Of a stretch of 64,000 nt of DNA, positions 1 through 9,583 are shown in pieces. The stretch comes from Geothermovivens sp964644845 (lineage in GTDB: Bacteria > Zhuqueibacterota > Zhuqueibacteria > Oleimicrobiales > Geothermoviventaceae). Numbering within the stretch: the stretch's first letter is position 1; each line of letters starts with the position of its first letter. The position numbers and the translations under genes were made by a program. Location of the stretch: contig CAZXXS010000056.1 of assembly GCA_964644845.1 (NCBI GenBank), forward strand, positions 1-64,000, in the 5' to 3' direction. The notes beneath the pieces were generated by a model. The model did no database searches and was not told the DNA's origin. It saw only the letters and a list, made by a program, of their open reading frames with translations.

Positions 1-533
1 CACTGCCGAGAAAGTGTGGCACGGTTTCCCGCCGTAACCGGTGCCTGCTGCGGGAGAGCAAAGCGCCAGCGGAAGGGCAGGGTACGGCTCCCTGTGCTTT
101 TCCTGGTTGTAGCTCGTCCCCCCGGGGCAAAGCGGTCGACGTACCGCCGAGAAATCGTTGTTTCCGCAAGTACGTTCCGGTGTGGCCGGAGAACCGCACC
201 CTCGGACACTTGGAGAGCAGGCTCGGACTCGAAAATAAAGGCGAGGTTGCGGTGCCGTTCATCATTCACGCAGAGAACCGCAGGCAGATGGTTCCCGCGG
301 TTGAGGAGCCGAATTCTGTGCTGAAGAGCGGGGTGTCCTCTCGCCAGCACGGCTGCGGGAAGCCGGTTCACGGAATGTTCAGGCAGAGTTCAGAACTCGG
401 GGTTCACGCGCTTAAAGGGGACACGGTGGGTTCGCCTCGGTTTCCAGAATCCGGAAAAGGACGAGTTTCGCGGTTCGGCTCAATCTCCCTGGCGTGCGGG
501 ACGCGATTCGTGTTTCTGGAGGTCCCCGGATGT
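1..533. other. Gene-free stretch at window start
   Basis: No open frame here has a recognisable motif or a convincing ribosome binding site. The small plus-strand frames look like shadows or random frames. It lies downstream of the minus-strand gene ending at 534. I see no clear T-tailed terminator, tRNA or repeat. Confidence 0.5.
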
Positions 534-1295
534 TTACCCCTTACTTGGAGAATCGGGCAACGGCTTGGGGGTTTCGGACGGCAGCAGCAGGCTTTCGGTC
601 AGGCCCTGCTCACGCTGGCAGAGCTCCACGGCCGGAAAGCGGAGGACTTCAAGCGAATGGTCGGGGTGGTAGATCAAACCGCCGCCCGCGGGGATGCCCA
701 GCCCGCACGTGTTTTCGCCGAGGCTGGCAACGACTCGCCGCAGGTCTGCCCACTCCTGGGTGCGGTCGTGTACACCGATAACAAAGGGCACCAAACCCAG
801 CGTGCGTACAATCTGCTCTGACTGTGGGTTCCCCTCAGGCCAGACGACTTGACCAAGCTGCATGGCCCCGGCAGACACACCGATCAGCACTCCTCCGCCG
901 AGATACTTGTTCACCAGCGTTTCTTTGATTCCTCGACGCACGATCACGTCCCAGCCTTTTACGGCGTCACCGCCCGCCAGCACGACCACGTCTGCGTTGT
1001 TAAGTGCAAGCTCGTCCACAACGGCGAAACGCGAGCGAACGAACTCGCAACGAGAAATCCCCGCGACACTGGCTGCCGCCTGGAAAAGCTCGAAGAACTC
1101 GGGCCGATCTTCGTTGGAAACTCCGACGTACGCCGCTCGAACGTCGCTTTTGCCGAGCCGCTGGACGACCTGTCGTAGAAGTGTGTTCCGGCCGTCTGGT
1201 TTCCAGAATAACAGCTGGCTGTCGGCGAAAAGGTAAATCGGCCGAAGGGGCAGGTCGATCTCGTTGTCTTGGAATGCAAGCTTCTCTTCGATCAT
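534..1295 (-). CDS. Peptidase E-like (family S51 / type 1 glutamine amidotransferase-like) protein
   Basis: This 253-residue cytoplasmic protein has the fold signature of peptidase E and cyanophycinase: a VLAGGD turn near residues 105-110 and the nucleophile elbow GVSAGA, whose Ser141 is the expected catalytic serine. S51 enzymes cleave dipeptides with an N-terminal aspartate or the polymer cyanophycin, but many homologues have no known substrate, so the substrate here is open. Its ATG overlaps the end of the upstream AGE epimerase gene by four bases (1292-1295), which implies translational coupling. The C-terminal 20 residues are proline- and serine-rich and probably disordered. The family call is firm; the pairing with a sugar epimerase gives no obvious function. 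Confidence 0.82.
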   Translation of the reverse strand: MIEEKLAFQDNEIDLPLRPIYLFADSQLLFWKPDGRNTLLRQVVQRLGKSDVRAAYVGVSNEDRPEFFELFQAAASVAGISRCEFVRSRFAVVDELALNNADVVVLAGGDAVKGWDVIVRRGIKETLVNKYLGGGVLIGVSAGAMQLGQVVWPEGNPQSEQIVRTLGLVPFVIGVHDRTQEWADLRRVVASLGENTCGLGIPAGGGLIYHPDHSLEVLRFPAVELCQREQGLTESLLLPSETPKPLPDSPSKG

Positions 1296-2563
1296 GCCTT
1301 CGAGAGTTCCTCCAGGATGCGTTTGGCTTCCCAGGCCATCCCGACAACGTGGTAATCCACTTTACCCTCGAACCCCTTGTGAACGCCTTGTCCTGCCCGA
1401 ATGCCCTGCACAGGAAGTTTGCCAAAGCGGGCGTCTGCACCTGGCTGGGCTGTCTTTGCAACCCGGGCGGGGTCTTCCTGGTCAGAGTAGAGATCCGGTG
1501 GTACGATGTACCAACCGCCGAATTCAGGGTCCACGTAGTGCTTCTGCACAAACGCGACCGTTTTCAAAAACGGCTCAGAAAGCTCAGAGTTTCCACGGAA
1601 GAAAAGGTAGTGCATCAGGGCGCGGGTGCTCTCGCACTGTTCCCACCAACCTTTGCGCGCGGGCCCGCGGTCGCCTTCGAGGGTGACCGGGGAAAAAACC
1701 CCGCCATCCCGGGCATCGTACCCCAGCTTCAGTCCCAGTTCCAGGAGCTTTTTGCCTTCCTCCAGGTAGGATGCTGGCAGCCCACGCCCGACGGCGTCGG
1801 AGAGAAGGAATGCCCACTCGAAGGCGTGTCCTACGTCCACAACACCGCCTTCGTCGGAGGGGAGTGGCGTCCAGTCCGAACGGTACCACTCCGGCAGACG
1901 TCCGTCGTCCGTCAGACGGAGGTTCAACACGAAGTCGGCTACTGAGCGAGCGTCGGCGAGTGTGGTTCCGGCCCTGTCGAGCTCAGCCAGCACGAGCAGG
2001 GCTTCGAACAGGTGCATCATCGGATTCTGAGAACGAGGACGTCCCAGGTCGCGAAAATCTCGGGACAACCACCACACGAAGCCGCCGTGGGCGTCGCGGA
2101 AACGCTCCTGGAGAAGTGTCCAGGTGCGACGGGCGGCGTCTGCGTAACGCTCGTCGCCGGTAACGAGCGCGGCGTGCGACAGACCAAAAATGGCAAACGC
2201 GTGGCCGTAGGCGTCCTTGCGGTTGTCGTGGGGTTCCCCGTCGCTAAGGCGACACGCGTGGAACCACCCGCCAAAACGCTTGTCCCAGAAAATGCGGAGA
2301 AAGGCATCGGCCCCTGCGCGGACGGCGTCCAGGTAACGCTCCTCTCCTGTGAGACGGTACCCGACCGAGAAGTTGAACAGAAGCCGGTTCTGGGTGATGA
2401 CGGTGCAAAAGTCTTTGGCTACCCGATTCCACTGGCGGTCGAAGTGCGGGTGAAAAAGGCCACTGGGAGTTGGTGCGCGCTCGAGCCAGCGCGGAAGAAG
2501 CTCATCGAGCTGGCTGCGGAGCCACTGCAAGGCTTGTTGCTCGCGAGTCGTAGGTTGTCTCAT
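1292..2563 (-). CDS. AGE-family (N-acylglucosamine 2-epimerase-like) epimerase/isomerase
   Basis: The 423-residue protein has the length and repeated tryptophan/aspartate helix pattern of the AGE superfamily, an (alpha/alpha)6 barrel. Recognisable stretches include FNFSVGYRLTG, YGHAFAIFGLSHA and the late GGWYIVPPD. Family members interconvert N-acetylglucosamine and N-acetylmannosamine, epimerise cellobiose, or isomerise mannose, so the exact sugar cannot be read from sequence. There is no signal peptide, so the enzyme should be cytosolic. The start is well set: AGGAGG sits about nine bases before the ATG. The gene overlaps the S51-like gene by four bases and is first in that two-gene unit. 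A role in amino-sugar or disaccharide catabolism fits the glycosidases elsewhere in the window. Confidence 0.85.
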   Translation of the reverse strand: MRQPTTREQQALQWLRSQLDELLPRWLERAPTPSGLFHPHFDRQWNRVAKDFCTVITQNRLLFNFSVGYRLTGEERYLDAVRAGADAFLRIFWDKRFGGWFHACRLSDGEPHDNRKDAYGHAFAIFGLSHAALVTGDERYADAARRTWTLLQERFRDAHGGFVWWLSRDFRDLGRPRSQNPMMHLFEALLVLAELDRAGTTLADARSVADFVLNLRLTDDGRLPEWYRSDWTPLPSDEGGVVDVGHAFEWAFLLSDAVGRGLPASYLEEGKKLLELGLKLGYDARDGGVFSPVTLEGDRGPARKGWWEQCESTRALMHYLFFRGNSELSEPFLKTVAFVQKHYVDPEFGGWYIVPPDLYSDQEDPARVAKTAQPGADARFGKLPVQGIRAGQGVHKGFEGKVDYHVVGMAWEAKRILEELSKA

Positions 2564-3194
2564 CGGTTTGTCCTCCTGTAGCCGAAGGCCGGCTCACCTC
2601 AAAGCCATTCAAACCGACTGGCAACGGGATGGGGAAGCAGTTGGGTTCGGGAATTGTCTTGTCCTGCGCACGTTGGGTGCATTCAGAGCCACGCCGGTGT
2701 GACGCACGTTTTGTCGCCGAATTTCAAAAACGCGTTGCTGATTGAGAGGACGAACGCGTCGACGAAACTTCGGCAACGATGTTGGTGGCGGGACAGCCAA
2801 AAACAAACAGTCGATGAGTCCACGGATAATGTACAACTCGAACAGTGAGAATTCAATGATTTCCGCAGCGGTGTAGCGGTTTGTGCTTCGTTTAGCGGGA
2901 TCTGTTTCGCCACGGCGGCATTCGTGTGCGAACAGCCACTGGTGCACGCGGTCGCCCAGTCGTACTCACTCTACAGTCTTCCTTACGCACTGATCTGTGT
3001 GGACGAGGCGAGGTTGTGGCAACGGTCGATGCCAGGATGTGGGAGCTTTGACGTCGAGACCGATCCCGTTGCCCTGAGACTGCCGGAGGCTGAGGGTTGC
3101 TTGCACCTGCTGATTCCCAAGCTGAGGTTTGGTGGGGGGAGCTTTCTGGCTCCTTCGGGCGTAAGACGGGACAGAAAGTCAAGAAGAAAACGTT
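2564..3194. other. Intergenic region between divergent genes
   Basis: This region separates the minus-strand AGE epimerase unit from the plus-strand glycosyltransferase. It is locally more AT-rich around 2820-2860, where a promoter-like pair for the minus-strand genes lies. No coding frame here has family motifs. Confidence 0.5.
2828..2856 (-). promoter_or_regulatory. Possible sigma70-type promoter for the epimerase unit
   Basis: Read on the minus strand, TTGAAT (2851-2856) is followed after exactly 17 bases by TACATT (2828-2833). It lies about 265 bases before the epimerase start in a locally AT-rich patch. The boxes and spacing are seen; use as a promoter is inferred. Confidence 0.35.
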
Positions 3195-4043
3195 GTGTCG
3201 AGTTCGGGGCTTGCCGTGCCAGCTGTTACCGTAGTGATTCCAACGTTCAATCGGAGCGAGCACGTCGTCGAGGCGGTCCAGTCGGTTCTGGATCAGACCT
3301 TCCGCGATTTCGAGCTTGTCGTCGTCGACGACGGTTCCACCGATGACACAGCGGCTCGGCTGGCCCGTTTCGAAGGGCAACTCCGGCTGATTCGCCAGTG
3401 CAACCGGGGACCCAGTGCAGCCCGGAACCTGGGCATTCGGGAGACACAAAGCCCTTTCCTCGCCTTTCTCGATTCCGACGACCTGTGGCTACCCCGTAAG
3501 CTTGAGAAGCAGATGGCCTGGATGGCCGACCACCCAAACAGGTTGATCTGTTACACCGACGAGATCTGGATCAGGCGCGGTGTCCGGGTAAACCCGCGAA
3601 AAATCCACCACAAGCACGGGGGCACAATCTTCGCCCACTCGTTGCGTCTGTGCATTGTTAGCCCTTCGTCTGTGCTGATGCGGCGCTCCTTCTTTGACCG
3701 GGTCGGCTGTTTCGACGAGTCGCTTCCGGTGGCGGAAGACTACGATCTCTGGCTTCGGGCTGCTGTTCACCTGCGTTTCGGGTTCTTAGCAGAGCCTTTG
3801 ATCGTCAAGCGGGGAGGGCATCCGGACCAGCTCTCTGCCCAATGGGGAATAGACCGCTACCGGGTCAGAGCCCTGGTCAAGCTGTTGGACAGTGGCGAAT
3901 TGTCGACCCGACAGCGTCGACTGACGCGCTGCGAGCTGATTCGCCGCTGCCGCATCCTCGAGAATGGTTACCGAAAGCGCGGCAAACTAGCGGAGGCGCG
4001 CCAGTTTGAGGAACTGCGGTTGCGTTACGCCCGGGCGGAGTGA
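3195..4043 (+). CDS. Family 2 glycosyltransferase
   Basis: A 282-residue GT2 enzyme of the GT-A fold. The N-terminal Rossmann-like part shows VVIPTFNR (residues 13-20), the nucleotide-binding VVDDGSTDD (43-51) and the metal-binding LDSDD (92-96); SVAEDYDLWLR-like residues further on are the usual acceptor/catalytic region. There is no membrane segment, so it probably acts at the inner face of the membrane. GT2 enzymes of this size add single sugars to polysaccharide, lipopolysaccharide or glycolipid acceptors; donor and acceptor cannot be assigned. Translation appears to begin at a GTG. It stands alone: no other polysaccharide synthesis gene is adjacent, and the next gene runs convergently 73 bases away. 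Confidence 0.9.
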   Translation: MSSSGLAVPAVTVVIPTFNRSEHVVEAVQSVLDQTFRDFELVVVDDGSTDDTAARLARFEGQLRLIRQCNRGPSAARNLGIRETQSPFLAFLDSDDLWLPRKLEKQMAWMADHPNRLICYTDEIWIRRGVRVNPRKIHHKHGGTIFAHSLRLCIVSPSSVLMRRSFFDRVGCFDESLPVAEDYDLWLRAAVHLRFGFLAEPLIVKRGGHPDQLSAQWGIDRYRVRALVKLLDSGELSTRQRRLTRCELIRRCRILENGYRKRGKLAEARQFEELRLRYARAE

Positions 4044-4116
4044 CCCCGGGCTGTGCAAGGTGGATTCTTGAAACGGTGAGTGGCCTTCAGCGGCGTAGAC
4101 GGAATCGATCTGTTTG

Positions 4117-5409
4117 TCACGCCTCCGACGATCCCACAACTGTCAGGACTTCGGATGCTGCGTTAAGCACAACCTGCTCCACCTCTGGGGAGAAGGGGAA
4201 GAGGGCGTAGAACTTTGGTGCTGCGTGCGCTGCGTAGTCTTTCCGCTTTCGGAACGCACGGGCTGTCGGGATGTAACCCACATTGCCGTTCGCGTAGCCG
4301 AGCGGTACCAGCGGCGAGAACGTTCGCCGCAGCTTCATGCCGAAACTCGCAAACACTTCGCCGGGGAGGGCAACCAGTTTCACGGGGCCAAACCGAAACG
4401 CCTGGACCGGCACGTTGCGCACGAAGGGATCCCTGGCGTAGCGATCGTAGGCCTCGACGGCCATTCTTTGCCACGCTTCGGCAAACCGGTCTGCGCCGGG
4501 GAAGTGAGCGTTGTCCCGGACAAAACGGTCCTTTTCGTGGGGAATGTCCTCTTTGGCTCCCACACGCAGCGGCAACGCGATTCTGATTTCTTTCACGGCA
4601 AGAACAGGGTCGGGGAAATCAGTAGCCGGGTTGGTCGGCCTGAGCGCTCGCTCGGCGAGTAGACGGCCGTAGAAACGCACATCCTCAAACGTCCCACCCG
4701 CCCAGTGGTTGAGGTTCACGACCGGATCGATGTCACCACAGAATCCCTGGAAGAAGAGCGCCTTAGCTCCGGTCTGTTCCTCAATCTGCTCGATCAGCGC
4801 GCCGGGGTAGTCCGCACTTACCTGCCGGGTCGGACCAAGCGTCACGGGATGGCAGGCGTAGTTCAGCAGGTAGATGTGGTTCTCCTCTCGCACGAAGGTC
4901 AGCACACTCAGGTTGGCGTCGATGTCGCAGAAGTCCCCCCGCGCGCGGTTGTAGCCGATCGGTTCGACAACTTCCTGCACGAACGAAAGCTGCGCTGGGC
5001 TCAAATCTGCCCAGGCCGCCTCAGCTGCGTGGACGACCTCCTCCTGCACCCGTGCAAGGTACTCGGGGGCAATGTTGCCCAGCCCTGGCATGGGCTGGGT
5101 AGGTGGGGAGGTGTGCGTGTGCGTGCACGCGACCAGGACGTTTTGTTCCGGGAGACCGCAAGACACGGCGATTCGCCGACGAAGCGTGTCTGAAGCGTCT
5201 ACCGTGAAGCCAAGCAGATCCACACTGACCAGGAGAACGCCCTGTCTACGGTTCCGCAGGGCAAGCGCCCGAACCTTCAGGGGACTCAAAACGCTTTCCG
5301 CTCTCCGGTTCAGGTAGAAGCCGTAACCGCCCAGCTCCGTTCCAAGAGGCGGCGTGATGTCGGCCTCGCCGTAGCCCGCATTCAGTTCCGATGCTTGCAA
5401 ACCGTCCAT
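4117..5409 (-). CDS. Neutral/alkaline non-lysosomal ceramidase N-terminal-domain protein
   Basis: This 430-residue protein matches the N-terminal metal-dependent domain of neutral ceramidases, which hydrolyse the amide of ceramide. Visible landmarks are AGYGEADITPPLG near the start, the metal-site stretch CTHTHTSP (about 95-102), YACHPVTLG with His187, and FCGDIDP (about 223-229). The protein is shorter than secreted ceramidases (about 650 residues), has no signal peptide and lacks the C-terminal Ig-like domain. Many such short bacterial homologues occur in sugar and lipid catabolic clusters with unknown amide or ester substrates. I chose the ATG at 5409 because GAGGA sits about nine bases before it and the conserved sequence starts just after; a longer frame to 5529 has no such site. 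Confidence 0.82.
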   Translation of the reverse strand: MDGLQASELNAGYGEADITPPLGTELGGYGFYLNRRAESVLSPLKVRALALRNRRQGVLLVSVDLLGFTVDASDTLRRRIAVSCGLPEQNVLVACTHTHTSPPTQPMPGLGNIAPEYLARVQEEVVHAAEAAWADLSPAQLSFVQEVVEPIGYNRARGDFCDIDANLSVLTFVREENHIYLLNYACHPVTLGPTRQVSADYPGALIEQIEEQTGAKALFFQGFCGDIDPVVNLNHWAGGTFEDVRFYGRLLAERALRPTNPATDFPDPVLAVKEIRIALPLRVGAKEDIPHEKDRFVRDNAHFPGADRFAEAWQRMAVEAYDRYARDPFVRNVPVQAFRFGPVKLVALPGEVFASFGMKLRRTFSPLVPLGYANGNVGYIPTARAFRKRKDYAAHAAPKFYALFPFSPEVEQVVLNAASEVLTVVGSSEA

Positions 5410-5667
5410 TTGTACGTCCTCAAGGCTTTGTTGCGCGCTCAGACCGTTTGAGGCTTGCAGATTCCGCTTGGTACACTGCCGTGCCCGTACGTCAGCGGAA
5501 TTGGTTCGCGTTTCATGCCGCTCCGGCACACAGGGTTGCCATCGAAACCGGCGGAGGCGCGGCTGAAAAACCTTACCTCCAGCAGGCCTCTACCGTGGAT
5601 TGTCGCCCCTCCCGTGGCACAAGCGCTCCAAGCGCCTGACGCGTCAACTTCGTAAACCCGCAGACTG

Positions 5668-7404
5668 TCAAAACACGCGGCGGAGAAGCCAAGCTGCAGA
5701 TCCGACCGCGGCCACGATGCCGGCTGTGGCCAGCCCCCACGAGCTCGTGAAAATGGCATTTGTAGCAACCACCAGCCCGAGGCAGGTGACAATTCCGAGG
5801 ACTGCGTTGAACAGCAGCCGGCTCGTTTCGGACTCATCGGTCTCCAAAAGTCCCAAGGTTCTCTTGACGGGTTCCCACAGTCCGGGGGGACGACAGCTGT
5901 TGTAGAAGCGCGTCAGAGTTTCTTTGGATTCGGCCGGTGTCAGGAGCGTGATCAGCACCGTCAGGGCGAAGCTGAGTAGGAAGAGGAAACCGGCACCCTG
6001 CCAAAGGGGGCGCGATTGGAAGTCGAGCACAAACCAAACCAGGATGGAGAGCGGAAGACTGAGTACGATGGCCGACAGCTCGCCCCAGACGTTGAAACGC
6101 CACCAGAAGAAGCGAAGCCAGGACAAGGGCAGAATGAAAACGACCATCACGGAATTGATGAAAAGGAACCAGCTCACCATGCCCTGAACGTAGAAGATGG
6201 CTACGAGAGCGGCGAAAACGAAGAGAAACAGCGTTGTGAGTCGACTGACGACCACCTGTGTCGTCCGGCTTGAACCGGGGCGGTAGAGGTTGTAGAAATC
6301 GTTGACGACGAAGCTGCTGCCCCAGTTGATCAGCGAACTGAGTGTGGACATGAAGGCGGCAGCTTCTGCAGCCACGAGCATCCCGACAAGCCCCGGTGGT
6401 AATTGGCAAAATTTGACAAGTTCGCCCCAGGCGTACGCGGGATCGCTCAACACGCGCATCCCAGAAGGCGCTGGTCCAAGCTGCTGAACCAGGTCCTTAC
6501 TCCAGAACACGGAAATGGCCACCACGCCGAGGCCGATGAGGGGCAAGGTGCGGAGGGAAAGGGCCAGAAAAGCGTTGAAGAACTGACCTCCCATGGCGTG
6601 GCGTTCATTCTTCGCGGCCAGAAAACGCTGCGCTGTCATCCCTTCGCCCGCGGTTGGGGAACCTGCGAAGAACAATCCCTGAATGATGAGGAACAGGAAC
6701 GTTGCGAGCGGGATCGCCTCCGTGGGCGGGAACTGCTGAAGAGCTTCCGGACGAAGTTGCTGGGCGCGCTCTACGATGGTGCCCCAACCGCCCAGCTTGT
6801 GCACCGCCAGCCAGAGGAAAACGAAGTTGCCGGCGAGAAGAATGAAAAACTGGATGACGTCGGTGAAGACCACGCCCACAAGCCCACCGAACAGCGTGTA
6901 AATCACCGTGACCCCACCGAACACGAGCAGGATGTCGGCCTCGCTAAAGGGAACGATCGGTGCGATCGTTTTTGCGAAGAACCCGGTGATGTACCCGATG
7001 ACCAGCACTGCGATGCCGAAGAGGAAAAGGGCGTAGAGCTGACGCGCTACACGGGCTGTCTTGCCGCCGTAGCGGAGGGTCAACAGTTCGGCGGTGGTAA
7101 CGATGCCCATCCGCCGCCAGAGAGGAGCCCAAATGATGGCCACCAGCGGCATCCAAATGATCCAGGAGGCCCACCAGAGCCAGTTACCAGCCAGCCCGAA
7201 GGCGAAAACCAGCATCACGAAACCGCCATTTCCGGATTGGTAAGTGGCTGTGTTCGAGAAGCCGATGGCCCACCACGGCAGGCTCCGGTTGCCCGTGAAG
7301 TACCCCGAAGCGCCCTGCGTTGCCGCCTTGCGACTGAATCGCAGACCAACCCCCAGCGAAATGCTGCACAGTAGCGCCACAATCAACCAGTCGAGCGTAG
7401 TCAC
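5668..7404 (-). CDS. Sodium:solute symporter (SSS family)
   Basis: A 578-residue polytopic inner-membrane protein with about 13-14 hydrophobic segments, typical of the SSS/SLC5 family that couples sodium entry to uptake of sugars, amino acids, sialic acid or other organics. Family features include the first helix after TTLDWLIVALLC, the FTGNRSLPWWAIGFSNTAT region in helix 1-2, and GSPTAGEGMTAQRFLAAKNE in the middle. The GTG at 7404 is the likely start: it lies right before the first helix and has GCGAGG upstream, whereas the frame extending to 7557 would add about 50 non-conserved residues. It sits between the Tat-exported family-10-like protein and the ceramidase-like gene, so import of a glycan or lipid breakdown product is a reasonable guess. 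Confidence 0.88.
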   Translation of the reverse strand: MTTLDWLIVALLCSISLGVGLRFSRKAATQGASGYFTGNRSLPWWAIGFSNTATYQSGNGGFVMLVFAFGLAGNWLWWASWIIWMPLVAIIWAPLWRRMGIVTTAELLTLRYGGKTARVARQLYALFLFGIAVLVIGYITGFFAKTIAPIVPFSEADILLVFGGVTVIYTLFGGLVGVVFTDVIQFFILLAGNFVFLWLAVHKLGGWGTIVERAQQLRPEALQQFPPTEAIPLATFLFLIIQGLFFAGSPTAGEGMTAQRFLAAKNERHAMGGQFFNAFLALSLRTLPLIGLGVVAISVFWSKDLVQQLGPAPSGMRVLSDPAYAWGELVKFCQLPPGLVGMLVAAEAAAFMSTLSSLINWGSSFVVNDFYNLYRPGSSRTTQVVVSRLTTLFLFVFAALVAIFYVQGMVSWFLFINSVMVVFILPLSWLRFFWWRFNVWGELSAIVLSLPLSILVWFVLDFQSRPLWQGAGFLFLLSFALTVLITLLTPAESKETLTRFYNSCRPPGLWEPVKRTLGLLETDESETSRLLFNAVLGIVTCLGLVVATNAIFTSSWGLATAGIVAAVGSAAWLLRRVF

Positions 7405-7550
7405 GTTGGACCTCGCAACCAGAGAGTACGAGTCGGAGCAGTGTGCAACTGCAAATGGAAATCTCCGGCCTTGGGGCTCCAGCCTGCCAGTGTAGTCCGG
7501 CCTACCCGGGTCGGGAGCACGCGAGCAGAACCGGAACCGCAAGGGGGTTT

Positions 7551-7579
7551 GGGGCACGGGAATCGAGTCCCGATGCCCC
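7551..7579. other. GC-rich hairpin downstream of the family-10-like gene
   Basis: GGGGCA(C)GGGA pairs with TCCC(GA)TGCCCC around a six-base loop. It lies between the stop of the minus-strand gene at 7689 and the symporter start. There is no T-tract on either side, so it may be an mRNA-stabilising or weak termination hairpin rather than a classical terminator. Confidence 0.35.
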
Positions 7580-7688
7580 TTGGGAACGGGTCTATCAGGT
7601 TGAACGCAACGTCAAAAAACAGCGACACCTGATCTGGGGGCTCCGCCAGCCGGGCAGAAACCAAGGTCCGGAAAACCTCTTTTCGGTT

Positions 7689-8825
7689 CTACCCGAGCTC
7701 TTTCAACGTTTGACGGAGCGATTTCCAGTGTTCGTCGGTCATGTAGGTGGCTGTGAAAAGGCAAATCCCTGCCGCTCCGTTCTGTACGGCCACCTTGGTC
7801 GCTTCCCGTAGCTCTGCTGGCGTAAGCATCTTGATCAGCACGCCGCTGTACAGGGGGGCCTTTCCCTTCAGAGCCTGAACGCCTTCGTGTGTTACCTTGC
7901 CAATCCAGGCTACGTCCGCGTTGTAGTACTTGTGGTACATCATCGGGTGGAAGGCATCCAGATTCCAGCTCGGCCAGTCTTGACGCACGAGACGTCGGGC
8001 AATCGAAGGTGATGGAAAAACAGCCGCTGTCAATTGCTTGTTCTTGCCGTGCGCTACGTTAACGAGACGATTGACCAAATTCGTCACGCGGTCGTACCGG
8101 TACTGCCGCCAGGCGGCATTTGCCGACGGATCCGGTAGTTTCAGAGGATCAATTCCCGTTTGCTTTTTGAACTTCTCGCGACAGACCTTACAGTAGCAGA
8201 AGTCGTACTGAGGGTACTCCTTGTCCTGAACCAGGTTGTACCTGGGTTGAATGCCAGGTGGCAGAATTACGTCCGGGTAGCGAATGTAGTCGAGGTGAAC
8301 CCCTGCGAGACCGTCGAGATCGGCCAGGCCCGAAACTTTTTTCTCGAGGTACTCAACGACTTCTTCGCGCGAAGGACAAAGCCAGGTGTAGGACGGGATG
8401 TACGGCGGTTTCTCCAGGCACGAGACCCCCTTGCGATTCACCATGAACCAGTCCGGGTGGTCCTGTTTGACCTGCTCGTCCTCGCAGCGTAGGGAGATGA
8501 TCCAGTTGTGAAGCTCCACGCCGGCGTCGCGCGCGAGTGGTACGAGCTTCAGGATTTCGTCGGGCTTGGCCAACACAAGCGCTCCGGTGACGCCGTTGTA
8601 GCGCATCTTGTCGAACAGGCGTTTCCAGCCATCCATGCCGGAAACCTGGCCGCCCGGGATCCAGGCCCAGTTCTTCAGGTTTGTTTTCACTGGCCCACTG
8701 CAGCTGTTGAGCGAGACAGCGCCCGCCGCCAAGCCTAATGTCGTCAGGCTTGCCGTGCGTAAGAACTCACGCCTTTTCATCCCGTTGCGGGAGGGATCGT
8801 GTGTACTTTTTGCGTTTCTGGCCAT
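7689..8825 (-). CDS. Tat-exported family 10 glycosyl hydrolase-like (GHL10-type) protein
   Basis: A 378-residue protein starting with a twin-arginine signal (KRREFLRTASLTTLGLAAG, residues 17-35); a cysteine at about 42 could even make it a lipoprotein, though the lipobox is imperfect. The mature part is a TIM-barrel of the GHL family, with VHLDYIRYPDV in the centre and a conserved CYCKVC motif about 30 residues later. GHL proteins are suspected glycosidases acting on polysaccharides, with no firm substrate. GGAGG seven bases before the ATG at 8825 fixes the start. A second copy without a signal peptide lies at 35526-36578; the two share the HPxWFxVNRKG, LCPSREEV, LDYIR and LVRQDWP blocks. Confidence 0.83.
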   Translation of the reverse strand: MARNAKSTHDPSRNGMKRREFLRTASLTTLGLAAGAVSLNSCSGPVKTNLKNWAWIPGGQVSGMDGWKRLFDKMRYNGVTGALVLAKPDEILKLVPLARDAGVELHNWIISLRCEDEQVKQDHPDWFMVNRKGVSCLEKPPYIPSYTWLCPSREEVVEYLEKKVSGLADLDGLAGVHLDYIRYPDVILPPGIQPRYNLVQDKEYPQYDFCYCKVCREKFKKQTGIDPLKLPDPSANAAWRQYRYDRVTNLVNRLVNVAHGKNKQLTAAVFPSPSIARRLVRQDWPSWNLDAFHPMMYHKYYNADVAWIGKVTHEGVQALKGKAPLYSGVLIKMLTPAELREATKVAVQNGAAGICLFTATYMTDEHWKSLRQTLKELG

Positions 8826-9583
8826 GTTGTGCCTCCGTTCGGGCTGTTTCCGGTTGACACGTTGTCAGGAAAACAGGCCCCCGATGTTCCGGCCGTTTCG
8901 TTGGTCTGCTTGGGGTTTTCTGAGAACGAGGGAATTTAGTTGTCTCGTGCTTCGCGGGCAAACGAAAAGTGAACATTCTGCATTTTTCGAGGGAATTTGC
9001 ACCGAGACAAAAGGGCTGAGCGGAACCCGACCACCGTACGGTTTGTCCCTTCAGGTGTTCACTTTCGTTGCTCAGGACGCCGGGCCGTCAGGGATGTCAA
9101 CAGACCCTGTGAGCTTGCAGGAAACTTCGCCCGGACGGCCGGAGGAGACTCAGGACAGCTGAGCTTCAGCCGTCCGGCGGCAGCCCGAAGCGCCGGCAGA
9201 GGTGACTCAGCGACGGGGGGCGTTGCCTGTGTGACGGCTCTTGAAATGACCGAATCCCTGATTTCGAATCACCGACACGAGAGCTTGGTCCTCGCCGCTC
9301 CCACAACGAGCTGCGAGCGGCCTTGCGGGATGAATTCTGTAGCTATCGTGCGCATCCGCCTGCACGGAAGTCTCGGAGCGCGGAGGCCTGCTGCCGCTTT
9401 CGGTTCGCGAACCTACGGCTTGTCGCCGCTTTGTTAACGCGCTCTTCGAGCCCGTGGCAAAGTCTGGAGATTCTGCACTGCACAACGGACTTCCGAGTAG
9501 GGCGAGTCCCGATGCCGGTGCTCAGCCGACGCGCCAGCGTGTGTCCCCGGAGCTGCGGCGAGTCCCGGGGGACGCAGGTAGTG
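8826..9583. other. Gene-free region
   Basis: About 760 bases without a supported gene. It includes the perfect 12-base palindrome GGTTCGCGAACC at 9402-9413, and a GC-rich inverted repeat at about 9537-9572 downstream of the nagB-like gene that lacks a T-tract. Short open frames here show no family motifs. Confidence 0.45.
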